A stretch of 64,000 nucleotides of DNA from Effrenium voratum (taxonomy: Eukaryota; Sar; Dinophyceae; Suessiales; Symbiodiniaceae). The stretch is taken from assembly GCA_963377175.1 (NCBI GenBank), contig CAUJNA010003002.1:442001-506000 (forward strand). Reading direction: 5' to 3'. A program made the translations under genes and the position numbers. Shown in pieces: positions 42,501 to 53,181 of the stretch; position 1 is the stretch's first letter; each line of letters begins with the position of its first letter. Below the pieces are notes generated by a model that made no database searches, was not told where the DNA came from, and saw only the letters and a program-made list of their open reading frames with translations.

Positions 42501-42608
42501 GAAAGAGAAAGAGAAAGAGAAAGAGAAAGAGAAAGAGAAAGAGAAAGAGAAAGAGAAAGAGAGAGAGAGAGAGAACGAGAAACAAAAAGAGAAGGAGAAA
42601 AAAAAGAA

Positions 42609-42660
<52 letters not shown>
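42433..42660. repeat. (GA)n and (GAAAGA)n purine tract
   Basis: About 230 bp of pure purine on +: (GA)n, then (AGAAAG)n, then (GA)n. The 213-codon minus-strand frame (42585-41944) is mostly this repeat. Confidence 0.98.
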
Positions 42661-43257
42661 CCTGCCATGGAGGAAGCAACTAAATGCATTCTGCGCTTTT
42701 CACAAGTGTGGAGCAAACAGGGAAAGACTGTTCCAAGATCCCTTTAGAGCGTACCCCTACCCAAAGATGCTTGCTTTTGTCTTTTTAATCACGAGAGCCA
42801 TCAGCTCTTCTTCAGGGGGAGCGGAGCGCCATTTGGGGGTGTGGGGGGAGTCCGCATCCCCCGCATCTCCAGCATCATCAGCATTGCTCCCTGCCAAACG
42901 CACAGTTTTTGGGAGCCCCTCTTGCATCTTTGCGTCAAACCCATGCCAGCTGTTTTGTTCTTGGAGCCGCTGCCTGCTCCTCCTCCCAAGCGGCGGCATG
43001 CCTGTTTCGGAGCTGTCTCTCCCAAAAGCACAGTTTTTGGGAGCCCCCTGCAAACTGAGCTGGCTCGAGTTTGGTTCCTTCAGGAGTATGGATGGCCAGC
43101 ATTTTTTGTTGTTTAGAAGAGGGTTCAGAAAAGCAGAAGAGCATGTTCAATGAGAGAATCGCGTTTCCCGAACAAAGGAAAGCTCAAGCGGCAGATTCAA
43201 TGAGTAAATTCATCCACCAGCTAACCACCACAAACCCATTTGGAAGACAAGTATCCA

Positions 43258-43350
43258 TAGGTGTCCTTTTTAGTGGTTTTGGTAGAAAAATAGGTGGCCC
43301 TGGTTTTCCTGGTGGTTGAATCTCCACCAGGGCCATCTATTTCCCGTCTG
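43258..43350. mobile_element. MITE family B, copy B3 (right end rewritten)
   Basis: Left TAGGTGTCCTTTTTAGTGGT, inner stem ATAGGTGGCCCTGG with CCAGGGCCATCTAT. Where the other copies have AAAAGGACACCTA, this one reads GTCTGTCCAAG and an exon starts. Confidence 0.7.
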
Positions 43351-43356
43351 TCCAAG

Positions 43357-43457
43357 GCCTGAAATCCTTCAAGAAGGCGAACGCGCCCAACACCGACGTG
43401 GTGCCTGGCCCTAGTGCTCGAGCTGGTGTTCGGAGGTTGTTCTTTTTGGCTACCCGG
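43357..43457 (+). CDS. Candidate exon between elements B3 and K
   Basis: Acceptor gtccaag|GC, reading LKSFKKANAPNTDVVPGPSA then RAGVRRLFFLATR, ending ACCCGG|gtgggt at the left end of a K element. A GT donor also exists at CGGAG|gttgtt. Confidence 0.5.
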
Positions 43458-43543
43458 GTGGGTCTCTTTTGGAGGGCGCCCCTGTGGCGGCTTTAAAGAA
43501 ACACCAAGAGGAAATCCAACATTTTGGGAGGCCCCCTAAAAAG
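43458..43543 (+). mobile_element. MITE family K acting as an 86-bp intron
   Basis: Starts GTGGGTCTCTTTTGGAGGGC and ends GAGGCCCCCTAAAAAG; interior GGCTTTAAAGAAACACCAAG. Confidence 0.6.
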
Positions 43544-43561
43544 ACACCTGGTGTCCCATAA
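43544..43561 (+). CDS. Candidate terminal exon after a K element
   Basis: ACA CCT GGT GTC CCA TAA closes the frame as TPGVP and a stop. Very short. Confidence 0.3.
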   Translation, partial: TPGVP

Positions 43562-43577
43562 ATTGAGGTAACCCCAA

Positions 43578-43690
43578 TTGGTGGTTTGCATTGGTTTGGG
43601 CGTTTGAAAGCCTGCATCTTGTGGAGGGCAAACGAGGAACCACCCCCCAAACCTCCAAACCACCAATCCAAACCACCAATGAGGGTGAAG
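43578..43690. mobile_element. MITE family C, copy C3
   Basis: AATTGGTGGTTTGCATTGG and TTGAAAGCCTGCATCTTGTG at the left; CCAATCCAAACCACCAATGA at the right. The second half holds the CAAACCTCCAAACCACC repeat. Confidence 0.75.
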
Positions 43691-44011
43691 CTGAAAAATT
43701 GAAGACCCCCTTTGAATGGCGTTTATGGGACACCAAAAGGATGAGCCATGCATGTTCAAGGGGTCCTTTGTTCTATGAAACACCCACTTGCGCAAGCAGG
43801 CCACTCTGTTTGTGGCAAAAACATGCAAAACCCTCCTCAACGTATTGGTCTTGTTTCGCTCCCCACATTCTGTTACGTCTTGTTGGTTCTGATCGGTTAG
43901 TGCAAAAGCCCCATTTGCTGGCGAGATCATTCGCACAGCGAGTCTGTGTTGCTCCCCAAAAAAGTCACCGACGGCTTCTCTTGGCCGAAGTACTTAGCTT
44001 TTTTTCTTCAG

Positions 44012-44052
44012 GTGACCGACGCTTCTCTTATCCGAATTCCAGGAATACGCGC
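44012..44052 (+). CDS. Candidate exon upstream of a K-type intron
   Basis: Acceptor with a strong pyrimidine tract (tttttttcttcag|GTG), reading VTDASLIRIPGIR plus GC, ending CGCGC|gtgtcg. The first 20 bases resemble 43965-43985 (GTCACCGACGGCTTCTCTTG), a probable local duplication. Confidence 0.5.
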
Positions 44053-44140
44053 GTGTCGTTTTGTGAGCGTAGCCCTTTTTTGGGTGGTTTGAAAGGAACA
44101 CAAAAATGGAAGCCACCATTTTAGCGGATCTCCTAAAAAG
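44053..44140 (+). mobile_element. MITE family K acting as an 88-bp intron
   Basis: Starts GTGTCGTTTTGTGAGCG and ends GATCTCCTAAAAAG; interior GGTTTGAAAGGAACACAAAA. Confidence 0.65.
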
Positions 44141-44180
44141 ACACACCCTTGTGACCCTTATGGAATCCCCAAGGGGGTAG
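44141..44180 (+). CDS. Candidate terminal exon after a K element
   Basis: GC|A then HTLVTLMESPRG and TAG continues the frame of 44012-44052. Confidence 0.4.
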
Positions 44181-44333
44181 GTACAAGGGAGTGGGTAGTT
44201 GGGGGGATTTTTTAGGGTTTATTTAGGAGCCCTGTCTCCATCCATATACCACAGGTTGCCTCACGGGAACACTTGGACAACATGGAGCCCCCAAGAAAAG
44301 CAGGTTGCAAAAAGACCTCGAGTCTCATAGTGT

Positions 44334-44471
44334 TGAGCCCGGATGAATAAACCCCTGCTTATTAATATGGGGGTGTTCCCCTCCAAAAGTGATGAATCCC
44401 CACTAAAACGAGGGAATAGCACCGGGACCCCTGTTAATAAACAGGGGTTGCACAAATTCCGGGGTCAACAT
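44334..44471. mobile_element. MITE family M
   Basis: Left TGTTGAGCCCGGATGAATAA, right AATTCCGGGGTCAACA; interior GGGGGTGTTCCCCTCCAAAA, shared with 16305-16525. Confidence 0.7.
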
Positions 44472-44533
44472 TACCCCCCTCCCCCAACCTGCCCCCCCTC
44501 CCCTCCCTCCCCCTCGGCTCTCTCGAACCTCAG

Positions 44534-44614
44534 GTGACCTGTCAGGAGTTCTGCGCGGCCTGCTCCACCAACGAGCCGGTGCAGCTGGACACACTGGTGA
44601 AGATCTTCGACAAG
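44534..44614 (+). CDS. Candidate internal exon, cysteine-containing
   Basis: Acceptor gaacctcag|GTG and GA donor GACAAG|gaatct; 81 nt, phase 0 at both ends. Reads VTCQEFCAACSTNEPVQLDT then LVKIFDK. Three cysteines and strong codon bias. Family not recognised. Sixteen bases (TGGTGAAGATCTTCGA) recur at 45165-45180 in another candidate exon. Confidence 0.65.
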
Positions 44615-44655
44615 GAATCTCGGGTCTGGCTGGGTGGATTTTGCCCTCTCCGGTT

Positions 44656-44704
44656 CCTCTTCTTTCTTTCTTTCTTTCTTTTTTTCTTTCTTGCTTGCTT
44701 GGTT

Positions 44705-44741
<37 letters not shown>

Positions 44742-44745
44742 ATCT
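44656..44745. repeat. (CTTT)n microsatellite
   Basis: Two blocks of CTTT with a TTGCTTGCTTGG interruption. Confidence 0.95.
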
Positions 44746-44854
44746 TTTTGCTTCTTGCATCGCTTTTCTTCCTTGTTTTGGTGGTGAGCGGATTCACCCA
44801 GAAAGGGACATGTTTTGGTGCTACCAAAATGGCGCTTTTAGCTGCTTCAAGAAG

Positions 44855-44953
44855 GCCTCGATGGCTGCTGGTCAGCTCGGTCCCGCTCCAGTTTCCCAGT
44901 CCATTGGGGGGCACTCCAGCAGTCTCCCCCAAGCTCCCTGCGCAGTCCAGAAG
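44855..44953 (+). CDS. Candidate internal exon
   Basis: Acceptor tcaagaag|GCC and GT donor CAGAAG|gttggt; 99 nt, phase 0 both ends. Reads ASMAAGQLGPAPVSQSIGGH then SSSLPQAPCAVQK. Low-complexity linker-like sequence. Confidence 0.45.
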
Positions 44954-44967
44954 GTTGGTTTATTGGT

Positions 44968-45073
44968 TCAGGTACCCCAGTAGTGCCCTTTGACATTTTT
45001 TGGGGGAGGGTTCCCCTAATAGACTACCGAAAAACGGGTGCCCTTATTCTAACCTCTCTACCGGAGGACCTAG
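44968..45073. mobile_element. MITE family D, copy D5
   Basis: Left CAGGTACCCCAGTAGTGCC, right CTCTCTACCGGAGGACCTAG. After its acceptor only DLVK and a GT donor (TTAAG|gtattc) follow, so any exon here is 12 nt. Confidence 0.8.
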
Positions 45074-45152
45074 TTAAGGTATTCATGTTCCGGTTGGTCT
45101 AAAGGTTCAGGTACCCGAAAAAGCGCCCGTTGCAGGGCAGCTTGGTTTCAAG

Positions 45153-45285
45153 GTCGGCGTACACTTGGTGAAGATCTTCGAATTTACCAACGCGGGCGAG
45201 AAAGAACTCGCGTCGATATCACACGTCTGCATGTTTCCCCACGAAGCCGCAGAATTTTTGCGCCAGGGGCAAATATCACCCCCCC
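45153..45285 (+). CDS. Candidate exon
   Basis: Acceptor gtttcaag|GTC, phase 0, reading VGVHLVKIFEFTNAGEKELA then SISHVCMFPHEAAEFLRQGQ. Protein-like composition. The 3' border is unclear. LVKIF is encoded by the same bases as in the 44534 exon. Confidence 0.5.
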
Positions 45286-46394
45286 GTGAAAGGGACCCCC
45301 CAAACACCCCCCCCTTTTCCTCTTGGGAAAGACTACAATAGACCATTTTGGGAGGTGTATGCTGTGTTTGGCTCCTAGGAAAAGTTCATAAAAGTTCTAT
45401 GGAAATAGCAGCAGCAGAACCCCCTTCAAACTTGTAGTTGCTGTTTTTTTTTTTCCCTGGGCATGCAGGGATTTCAGGATAGGAGTAATGTGGCTTCGCC
45501 TATTTTGAGCGGCGCCCCAAACCCCTCTTGGTTCTATCTAGTCTATCTTGGGGTTAAAGTCAAGCCGATCTAAACCTTCATAGCCTTGGTAGCACCAAAC
45601 GTCCCATGGGGTGCAACGGGTCGAAATGCCAACAAGGGGCCCAAGCCGAGTCTTTGAGTCTCAGGGCTTTCGCGTTGAATTGTCCGTGGCCAAAAGCTGG
45701 GCGCGGGGATGTCTGGATTTGTTTGGTGTTTGATTGCGAACTTCCAAGATTCCAAAGCAGCCCGTCAAGCCTCATAAAGAAGATGGACCAGAGTGGAGTC
45801 AAACCTCTATGGTTTGCTTTGCAAGCCTTGGCTCGAGAATGCAACGCCTCACCCATAGGGCAACTGGTCCCTTCTACTCCAATGCAACATTTATTTGTAG
45901 CTGTCAGTGTCAGGGTTTAATCGGATGGTGCCGAGTATTGACTTTCGAACTTTGTTTGCCTTCTACATCAAAGACCTGCTCTGGCAAATAGCCTTGTTTT
46001 CGAATCTAAAACCTGTTTTCGGGTGTGTTTTCTCACGGGGCAACTATCGAGTTTTGTACTAGGCTTTGAAGGCTCTATGGCTGGAAAAAAACAACAGGTT
46101 TTCGAGACGGGCCCTCCTTTTTTGTGGGTTTCTGATTTACAAGCTGAATGCACGGGGCTGAACCATATTGCTCCAAACCTGATCGAAGATTCCGTCAAAC
46201 TGGAAACGAGTTGGTTGCCTGGTGTGCGCTTCAAGGGCCGTTCAATGGAACAGGAAGCCAGCGCCATTCATTCATTGTTTTCAATTGAGGGTGCGACAAA
46301 ACAGGGCCATTGAATCAAGGAAAGCCAGCGGCATACATATATATGTATATATGTGTTTTCTTCGGGGTTTCAAACTCGCTCAACGTGACGCCAG

Positions 46395-46461
46395 TGGAAG
46401 CCGCAAGGACCGCAAGATGCGCAAGCTGGAGAGCTTCTTCTTGGACAAGACTCTGTCCGAG
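46395..46461 (+). CDS. Candidate internal exon, basic
   Basis: Acceptor gtgacgccag|T and GT donor TCCGAG|gtggga. Reads GSRKDRKMRKLESFFLDKTL then SE with strong codon bias. Family not recognised. Confidence 0.55.
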
Positions 46462-46502
46462 GTGGGATTTTCGAGAGGGCCGCCACCAGAACCCGATGAG
46501 AA

Positions 46503-46610
46503 GCCCTTTGGTGGATTTGGATTTGAACCCCAGCATTTGTTCGAGCAAAAAATGGGGAAGATACCCCTAACGTCCAAACCACCAAGCAGAACCACGAATT
46601 AGGGAGCTGA
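46503..46610. mobile_element. MITE family C, copy C4
   Basis: GGTGGATTTGGATTTGAACCC at the left; ACGTCCAAACCACCAAGCAG and CGAATTAGGGAGCTGAC at the right. Confidence 0.6.
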
Positions 46611-46754
46611 CCTTCGACCAGCAAACCACCAACTGGAAGGGGGCCTTTGGTTCCAGGGAATCCGTTGGCTTGCGTCCCCAATATGGCCCAGCTTGGGGTT
46701 TCCCTTTGCTTTGCTGAATCAGTGTTTCTTTGATCACATATCCAAATACGTACA

Positions 46755-46812
46755 AATATAATATGTACACGTATACATGCGTATACACATGTATATATAT
46801 ATATATATGTAT
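46755..46812. repeat. TA/CATG microsatellite
   Basis: Mixed TATA, GTATAC and CATG words. Confidence 0.9.
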
Positions 46813-46929
46813 GCTGAGCGCGCTACTCCTGTTTGTGTTCTGTCCCAGCTGCAAATCCAAAGCGCATGTTTCTTGAAAGATATTCCACCTGCAGGTCATT
46901 GTATTTCGTTCCTATCTGGTGTGTGTCCC

Positions 46930-47574
46930 ATCTGCACATGTAAATCAACTCCACTGTATTTTTTTGAAAATAGAGCTTTTAACAAGACGCCAGCGCTATG
47001 AAGTTCTATTCCAAGTCTAATTACTTTTTCACAACAGCCTTTTGGACAAGGAATTCATATTTACGTCCTAAAACACAATGGGATTTCTGATTAATCTCTT
47101 TCCCTATGAAGTTATACTAAAGAACTATTAAACTAAAAATCATAATTGGAAAGACATTCCTCTTCAATTTCTCTTTCTGAATAGAGACTCAAATTGAGAT
47201 GTCCCACCTGTAGTTCATTGCATCTCATTCCCGTCTGTTTTGTTTCCATCTGCAATTTTTAATCAACTCATTCTACTTTCAAAATAGAACTTCTAATAAT
47301 ATTCCTTCTTTGTTGATTCCAATGAAATTCGAATTATAATTAATTGAAATCCTTTTGCAGCAGGAATTCATATTTAAGTTCTAGATGAAAGTTGACGTTC
47401 TGATCCTGTGAAGCTCTATTAAAACAGAATTTCAACATGAATAATGCCCGGCAAGGAATTCCTCTTCAAATTATCATAGTGAATCGAACATCTAACTTAT
47501 TTGTTCAATCAATTCTGTTCAGCATCTTTTGCAATCAACGTTCTGTTGGGTATAAGGAGCCTTGACAGGATCTT
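46930..47574. other. AT-rich island, no gene seen
   Basis: Low-GC stretch with recurring GGAATTCATATTTA-like words (47050 and 47365) and AATTCCTCTTCAA-like words (47160 and 47460), hinting at an old duplication of about 300 bp. No MITE family enters it. Confidence 0.55.
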
Positions 47575-47826
47575 TTAGGGAGCTTCATAAGAGGCCTTGA
47601 GGAACCTTACAAGCTTCAGCAGCATTGGCACAAGGACAAAAACAATTCTTTAACAGGAGCTTTATCAGGATCTTCATACCTAGCCCAACAAGGAGCTTTG
47701 TACGGAGCCTTAGAAAGCAGCTTTAAAGAGAGCCAAAAAAAGGGAGCTTTACAATGAGCCTTGAAAGGAGCTTTAGAAGGAGCCTTATAAGAAGCCTTGT
47801 AAGGAGCCTTATAAGGAGCTTCTGAG
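47575..47826. repeat. Degenerate tandem repeat of AAGGAGCCTTATAAGGAGCTT
   Basis: About ten to fourteen imperfect units of roughly 20 bp. Each unit is partly palindromic (AAGGAGCCTT next to AAGGAGCTTT), so a single strand could form short hairpins. Confidence 0.8.
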
Positions 47827-48371
47827 GCTCGGGTCGAGAATTTGAAGCCAGCTGTTGAATCCTGCGTTAAAATCGAAACTCTAGTTCAACTCTGTCCATA
47901 TTGACTTCCATTTAGATTCTGATATCTGTTTTATCCAAGTCCTATTTGGTAAGAACTTCCTCGTTTCAGTCCAATTTAGAATGAGGTCGCTGACTGTGCG
48001 GGTAAAAGTGTCCAGCAAAAGATCGCAATGCATATCGAAGCAAAACGTGCGATATATGATCACAAGAACATAAGGAAGCAAATCTCAACAACACCACCCG
48101 AAGTCGATGGACAAGGCCCACAAGCCGAAACACACGCATCTGTGTTTTGCTTTCTGTGCGTGTTAGAAGGAAACAGCAAAGCCATGCGTTTGTTTCTCCG
48201 TTTTTGGAAGGCAGAATGCAAACAGAGAAACAAACAGGAGAGAAACAAAATAAAGCAACAACAACACCTCGAGAAAAACACCAAACAACATCTCTGAGGG
48301 AGAATTCTTGGTTTCAGGCCCAGACGTTGTTTTTGTTGATCCGAAGACCTGCACGTCACATGCCTTGCCAG

Positions 48372-48416
48372 GTCCGGCAGGCGGCCATGGCCGACAGCGG
48401 CTCCGCCGCAGCGGAG
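48372..48416 (+). CDS. Candidate exon, possibly with a start codon
   Basis: Acceptor ttgccag|GTC, GA donor GCGGAG|gaggag; reads VRQAAMADSGSAAAE. The ATG sits in GGCCATGGCC, a favourable start context, so this could instead be the first coding part of a gene reading MADSGSAAAEEE. Confidence 0.45.
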
Positions 48417-49108
48417 GAGGAGCCTTCGGGGGGGGGAGGGGGGCGTGGGGGCGGGCGGGTGGTGGGTGGGCTGGTCCTCCCAAAATCTGATGAACAACCA
48501 GGCCAACCGACAGGGCCGGCGTTTCCGGGGTCTTTCAGGGGTGTTTACCTTAGAAGTTGTGGTTTACTCTTGACATCCATCCGCAAGGGCGTCTTGCCCC
48601 ATTCCCGGGATACCTTTCTTTGCGACACCGGATTTTTTGTCAACCCCCCTGTTGATTGAGGGGGGTTCCTTTCTAGTGTGGATGCCCTAGTTCCGGGGAG
48701 GTTCATGAAGGGTCAACATCGTCACGTAGAAATCTTCGACTCCTGGCCTCCAACCTGCCCCATTTTTGAGCGAGGGGAACTTTGTGGAAGGAGTCCGGCT
48801 TGAAACATGCAGATGTGTTGGGTTTGACAGGGAATCAGATTTGAAGCCCTCGTACCCCACTCAAAGACTCAAAGCAACAGCCCCCCACCGCCCAACCCCC
48901 CCCCCCAATCCCCCACAAAGGCGTAAACTCATTTGCAACCAAAGCGAATCGAGCGGATCTGACCACGATTTGGTCGTTCCCAAAAGTTTAAACTTTTTTC
49001 TGGGTGCACAGTGCGGGTTTCCCGTGGGTTCCTGGGCGTCTGTTGCACGAAAACCCCCCCGCAGCTTGCTCCGTCCCAAAGTTTCCCAAGGTTTCCCGTC
49101 TCGTTGCC

Positions 49109-49222
49109 ATGGTTGTTGTTGGGAAACCTTTTTATATTGTTGCTTGTTGTGGTTTAGTGGTTGAAATCCAACCACTTAACTGCTAAATTTTGAATTTTGC
49201 TCCCCTTCGAACAGCAACCAAG
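49109..49222. mobile_element. MITE family G, copy G2
   Basis: CATGGTTGTTGTTGGGAAAC at the left, GAACAGCAACCAAG at the right, central GTGGTTGAAATCCAACCAC. Open frames abut both ends: before it SVARKPPRSLLRPKVSQGFP, after it LRPSRFVFPGFSLAFTAARR. It may thus be another intron-like element. Confidence 0.8.
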
Positions 49223-49655
49223 TTGCGCCCGTCACGGTTTGTTTTCCCCGGGTTTTCCCTTGCATTTACCGCTGCAAGAAGGCCAGCGGTTTGCGGATGG
49301 GCAGAATCCACTCGGGCCGTTTATCCGAGTAGACGTCCATCCTACCTGGTGCGACACGGTGACTCACTAATCATACACCCCTGAAAGGGGAACCCCCCCC
49401 CCCAAACACACCTCTTGTTTGGGAAAGCCAAAAATAGTCCATGTTTGGAGCTGTGTTTGGGGGGGTCCTACAGGAAGAGTTCTAGGAACTAAGATTCCAA
49501 CCAAGGGCGCAGATGATTCCCCCAAGTCCTCAGCTAATATGACCTGCCTGACATGGATTTCGTCCATCAGTCTCTCAGGACATGAACAAGGACATTTGTG
49601 TTTGCAGTTGACGCACACAAACAGGACCCAAAATGCAAACTTGGTAGACAACTCC

Positions 49656-49731
49656 AGACAGCTGCCCAAAAACTCGAGCACTTCAGACAACTGCCCAAAA
49701 ACTCGAGCACTCCAGACAGCTGCTCTAAAAC
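49656..49731. repeat. 29-bp tandem repeat, 2.6 copies
   Basis: The unit is AGACAGCTGCCCAAAAACTC followed by GAGCACTTC. Confidence 0.9.
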
Positions 49732-49983
49732 CCACTGTGTTTTGACATGTTTGCACATCCGCACCTTTTTGATTTCAGAAAACACAGTGTTTTGCACAAG
49801 GCTTTGGTTTTCAAGACACCAAACCAAAGACGGCATGTGGATAGCTTGTCTTTGTTGGGGGTACCTCGAAAATAGCTTCGGTTTTCCTTTTTTGTGGTCC
49901 TTCATTTCCACCCAAAACGTGCCATTTTCAAAAAGGACAGACCACCAACCCACCCACACCACCCACCCATGATCTATTTGTAG

Positions 49984-50104
49984 GCTCGCTGAGTTACCGC
50001 CAGGAGGGCACTGAAGACGTGGAGTCAGAGGACTTCCATGCCGCCCACTCCCGGGTAGTGCAGGCGAGTCGCCGCGTTTGCGGGGCACTTTGGGAGGCGA
50101 AGAG
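49984..50104 (+). CDS. Candidate internal exon
   Basis: Acceptor tatttgtag|GC and GT donor GCGAAGAG|gtgccc. Reads SLSYRQEGTEDVESEDFHAA then HSRVVQASRRVCGALWEAK. An acidic start is followed by a basic helix; strong codon bias. Family not recognised. Confidence 0.65.
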
Positions 50105-51496
50105 GTGCCCCTTGGCGGATTTTTTGGCTTTTGGCGCGTTGCCGAAAGACCCGTTTTCCAGACCGGAAGGTTGGCTTGGGCCGGTTTTCTGGCCCATGGG
50201 GAGGCTGGGGTGGGGTGCCGAAAGTTGGGCCGTGGGACAAATGGGTAGTGCCCACCAAGCTACCCGCCAAGTTACCCACGAATCTACTCCTTCATCCAGC
50301 AACCCACCCACCCCACCCTACCCATCCACCCACCGACCTACCCACTCACCCACCCACTCACCCACCCACCTGCCCTCCCCAGCCCTGCCCTCGCTTTCAA
50401 CTGCATCCTGAGGCCTACAGGGACGTCCAGAGCGCCTGGCTTGTTTGGACACACCGACGTTGCGAAAGTCTCGAGACTGGAAAGCAGGTGGACTAAGTCG
50501 GCCGTGCTTTTTTGGTCTGGGGATGCGTTCTTTCAAGTAATACCCACAAGAACCCTGTGTCAGCAGACAATAAAGTTCATGGGGCGCGACGGGTGGAATC
50601 ACGAAAGATCCCGTGCCTTGGTTTGTGGTGGTGTTTTGGTAGTGTCTCAAAAATGAGTTCCTCAAGGAAGTGATGGCACCTCAATCAGGGCTTCTGAAGA
50701 CCACAAGCCTTGCTTGAGATGAAGGCCCCGGAATCCGGATATGACGCAGCCGGATATAGATATGAAAATGCCAAGAACAAAGTCATACCAAGCTCGCAAT
50801 TGTCACCCTGGTAAATGGAATATCCATGAGATTGCTGAATACAAACGAGCAGCAAGCCTAGGCGTGATACTGAAGGCAAAGGAGGTTTTGGGACTTCCAA
50901 ACGTCCGGGCCACCAAAGCAATCCACCAATTGGTGGCAAGATATCCAACCGTCCGGGAAAGAAAGGTTCCACCATTGACAAACACATATTGTTGAAGCGT
51001 ATCACCATTGACAAGTAGTGGACCTTGTTGAAGGCAAACTGAGTTGATACAAATTGCGAAATACAATGGCAAATATATCCTTTGGCATAGTTTATGGCGA
51101 GCTCAGCTGGGGTAAAACGAGCTGACCATGGCAAAGATCCTTTGCTTAGAGATCCAATTCTTATCTCAGGTTTTGGAAGTATTGTAAAAAACAAATGCAG
51201 AACCCTTTGTAGCATACGCACTTCGAAATGCCGAATCGGTAGGGACGAGCCTGGAGAGAATGCAGTCGGAGTGGAGACTCACTTGGAAGCTATCGGATTG
51301 GATCTTTAACCTAAACTGGTTGCTTGAAACCGCCTCTCACTAAACAAATTTGGTGCCAGGGGGCAATTTCTGACGGTGTCTTCCAAGATAGCTGCCAACC
51401 AAAGCTTGCGTGTGTCTGCGTGTGTGTGGTGTGTGTGTGTGTGCGCGGTTGGTTGAACATAAATCTAACTCGTTGGTTCTAACTTTAGGACCTTGT
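50105..51496. other. 1.4-kb stretch, no convincing gene
   Basis: Has a CCCACCCACTCA pyrimidine-rich tract (50285-50375), a C-type arm (CAAACGTCCGGGCCACC) near 50900 and a (GT)n tract at 51415-51445. Nothing else was noticed. Confidence 0.4.
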
Positions 51497-51630
51497 CTAG
51501 GTCCTGAAGTAGTGCCCGTGTTTTTTTCTCTTTTTTTTCTTCTTCTTTTTTTCGGGGGAGGGTTCCCCCACTAAAATAGGCTATAGAAAAAGCCGTGTAC
51601 CCTTATTCTAACCTCTCTACTGGAGGACCG
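51497..51630. mobile_element. MITE family D, copy D6
   Basis: Left CTAGGTCCTGAAGTAGTGCC, right CTCTCTACTGGAGGACCGAG. A TTGT word flanks both sides. Confidence 0.85.
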
Positions 51631-51799
51631 AGTTGTAATTCAACCTTTGCTGTGTCTTCACACGAATCAGCCAGAGTCGTTTTGCCCCAAGCGCTGGAAG
51701 CTATGGGTTCGCAGCTGCCCGGGTGCGGAGCGGCGGGCTAGGGTTCAAGGGTTCCAAGGGCTTCCAGGGCTGCTGGGGATATCACCTGGGCTGATTTGG
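51626..51799 (+). CDS. Candidate exon from the arm of D6 to the arm of a K element
   Basis: From CTGGAG|GAC a phase-0 frame of 58 codons begins DRVVIQPLLCLHTNQPESFC and ends GLIW at TTTGG|gtgcgt, the left end of a K element. Both ends are thus supplied by transposon arms. Confidence 0.45.
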
Positions 51800-51910
51800 G
51801 TGCGTCTCTTTTGTGGGGGGGAATCCCCTTTTGGTTGGTTTTTTTTAACGAGAAACCAAAAGAGCAGCATGATTTTGGGGAACATTTCGCCAATACCCTA
51901 AGAAAAGAAG
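51800..51910 (+). mobile_element. MITE family K acting as a 111-bp intron
   Basis: Begins GTGCGTCTCTTTTGTGGGGG and ends CTAAGAAAAGAAG; interior AACGAGAAACCAAAAGAG. Confidence 0.5.
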
Positions 51911-51949
51911 ATCCACACAATATCCGTGAGGGATGGGTACCAGGGGTAG
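51911..51949 (+). CDS. Candidate terminal exon after a K element
   Basis: Continues in phase 0 as IHTISVRDGYQG and TAG. Confidence 0.35.
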   Translation: MHTISVRDGYQG

Positions 51950-52074
51950 TTGAGGGCCTGTTCGGGTTCCTCGGGGTTCCTGACGCGCTTTCCACGCGCT
52001 TCCGCACAAAAAATCTGCCCTCGCCGGTTTCGTGGGGATGGCCGCGGGACGCGTTGGACGCGTTCGGATGGCAG

Positions 52075-52129
52075 GTTCATGTTGAAGGACCTGGGGCGCA
52101 TCGAGCAGCTGGCGCTGCAAACGGCCCAG
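52075..52129 (+). CDS. Candidate internal exon
   Basis: Acceptor ggatggcag|G, reading FMLKDLGRIEQLALQTAQ, ending GCCCAG|gaacac (GA) or nine bases later at CACCGA|gtgaac (GT). Strong codon bias. Confidence 0.6.
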
Positions 52130-53181
52130 GAACACCGAGTGAACCCGTGGAACGGTTCGGGGTCGGGTGTTGCAAAAAACGTATCGACTCCCAAAAGAGT
52201 GAAGGATTGTCTTGGGGGTGGGGGGGGTGTTGCGCTTGACTGGGGAAAAAATAATAATCATATATATATATATATGAAAGATCGACCCGCAAAGGAGTGA
52301 AGGACTCCTGTTTTTTGGGGGGTGGGTGGGGGGGGGGAGCATGAACCCGCAAAAGGTGGCAAGAAGACTTCCCCCAGTTTTTCGCTTCGTGCCCAAAAAG
52401 GGATGGGGGCGGTTGGGGGTCATGTTTTGTTTTTTCCCGGAGCGCGCCAGCCTCAAACTAGCCGTAAGAATGGGAGCGGGGGGCAAATTGTGGCTGGCTG
52501 CGGTTTGTTCTGAATGTTTGAGAGTCCAGGTGGCCAGGTGAATTGGGAGTTGGCATACCCCTTTTGGGGGTGGTTTTTTTCTGGATGCGTACAGGAGCAC
52601 TGAGGCCCCATTTTGAGGCTTCCTCCTTGTTTTGACACATAGTCACAGGGGTTTTAGCTCCTTCGGGCAGGTAAGCCGAGGCGTATGTAGGTAGGCTGTT
52701 TCCATCACAATCGCCCATCTTCATGCCACGCATGTTTTATCCCGTAGTTGTGAAGCCCCGAATGAACAGCATCCTCGTCGCCATGTTTGACTGAACATGG
52801 GAATGGCAGCACAAGCATATGGCAGGTTGCTTGGACAAATAGACCAACCCCTGCCTTGTGTCATGAGCAGAATGCCAAATTTGCAGATGAATGCGGCCTT
52901 CAAGTGAGCTTGGAAGTCAGGAAACTTCAGAACCTCACTGCTGGCGCTTGTGGGCTTTTGGGCGCCGCTCCGTTGGGTGTCCCAGCTAAAAGCCTTGATC
53001 TAAAGCATTGTGGCTACTTACGGATCTTTGGGTCCAGGAAAGCATTCTGGTTGAAGCAGGTTGGATTTTCCGAATTGGACCCACAACAAGCGTTCAGCCT
53101 TTTTTTGCAGAGGGGTCATCGGCAACCAAGGGTTGACCTCCCATTCTCCCCCGCACGCTCGAGACGAAAACTAGGCTCTAA

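Noticed and set aside
41944..42585. 213-codon minus-strand open frame
   Set aside because: It is mostly the (GA)n/(GAAAGA)n tract.
46500..46560. tRNA-like word GGATTTGAACCCC
   Set aside because: It is part of hairpin family C; no tRNA arms can be built around it.
49264..49330. Exon reading KASGLRMGRIHSGRL with a GT donor
   Set aside because: The core GCGGATGGGCAGAATCCACTC resembles a family A arm, so it is more likely element remnant than coding.
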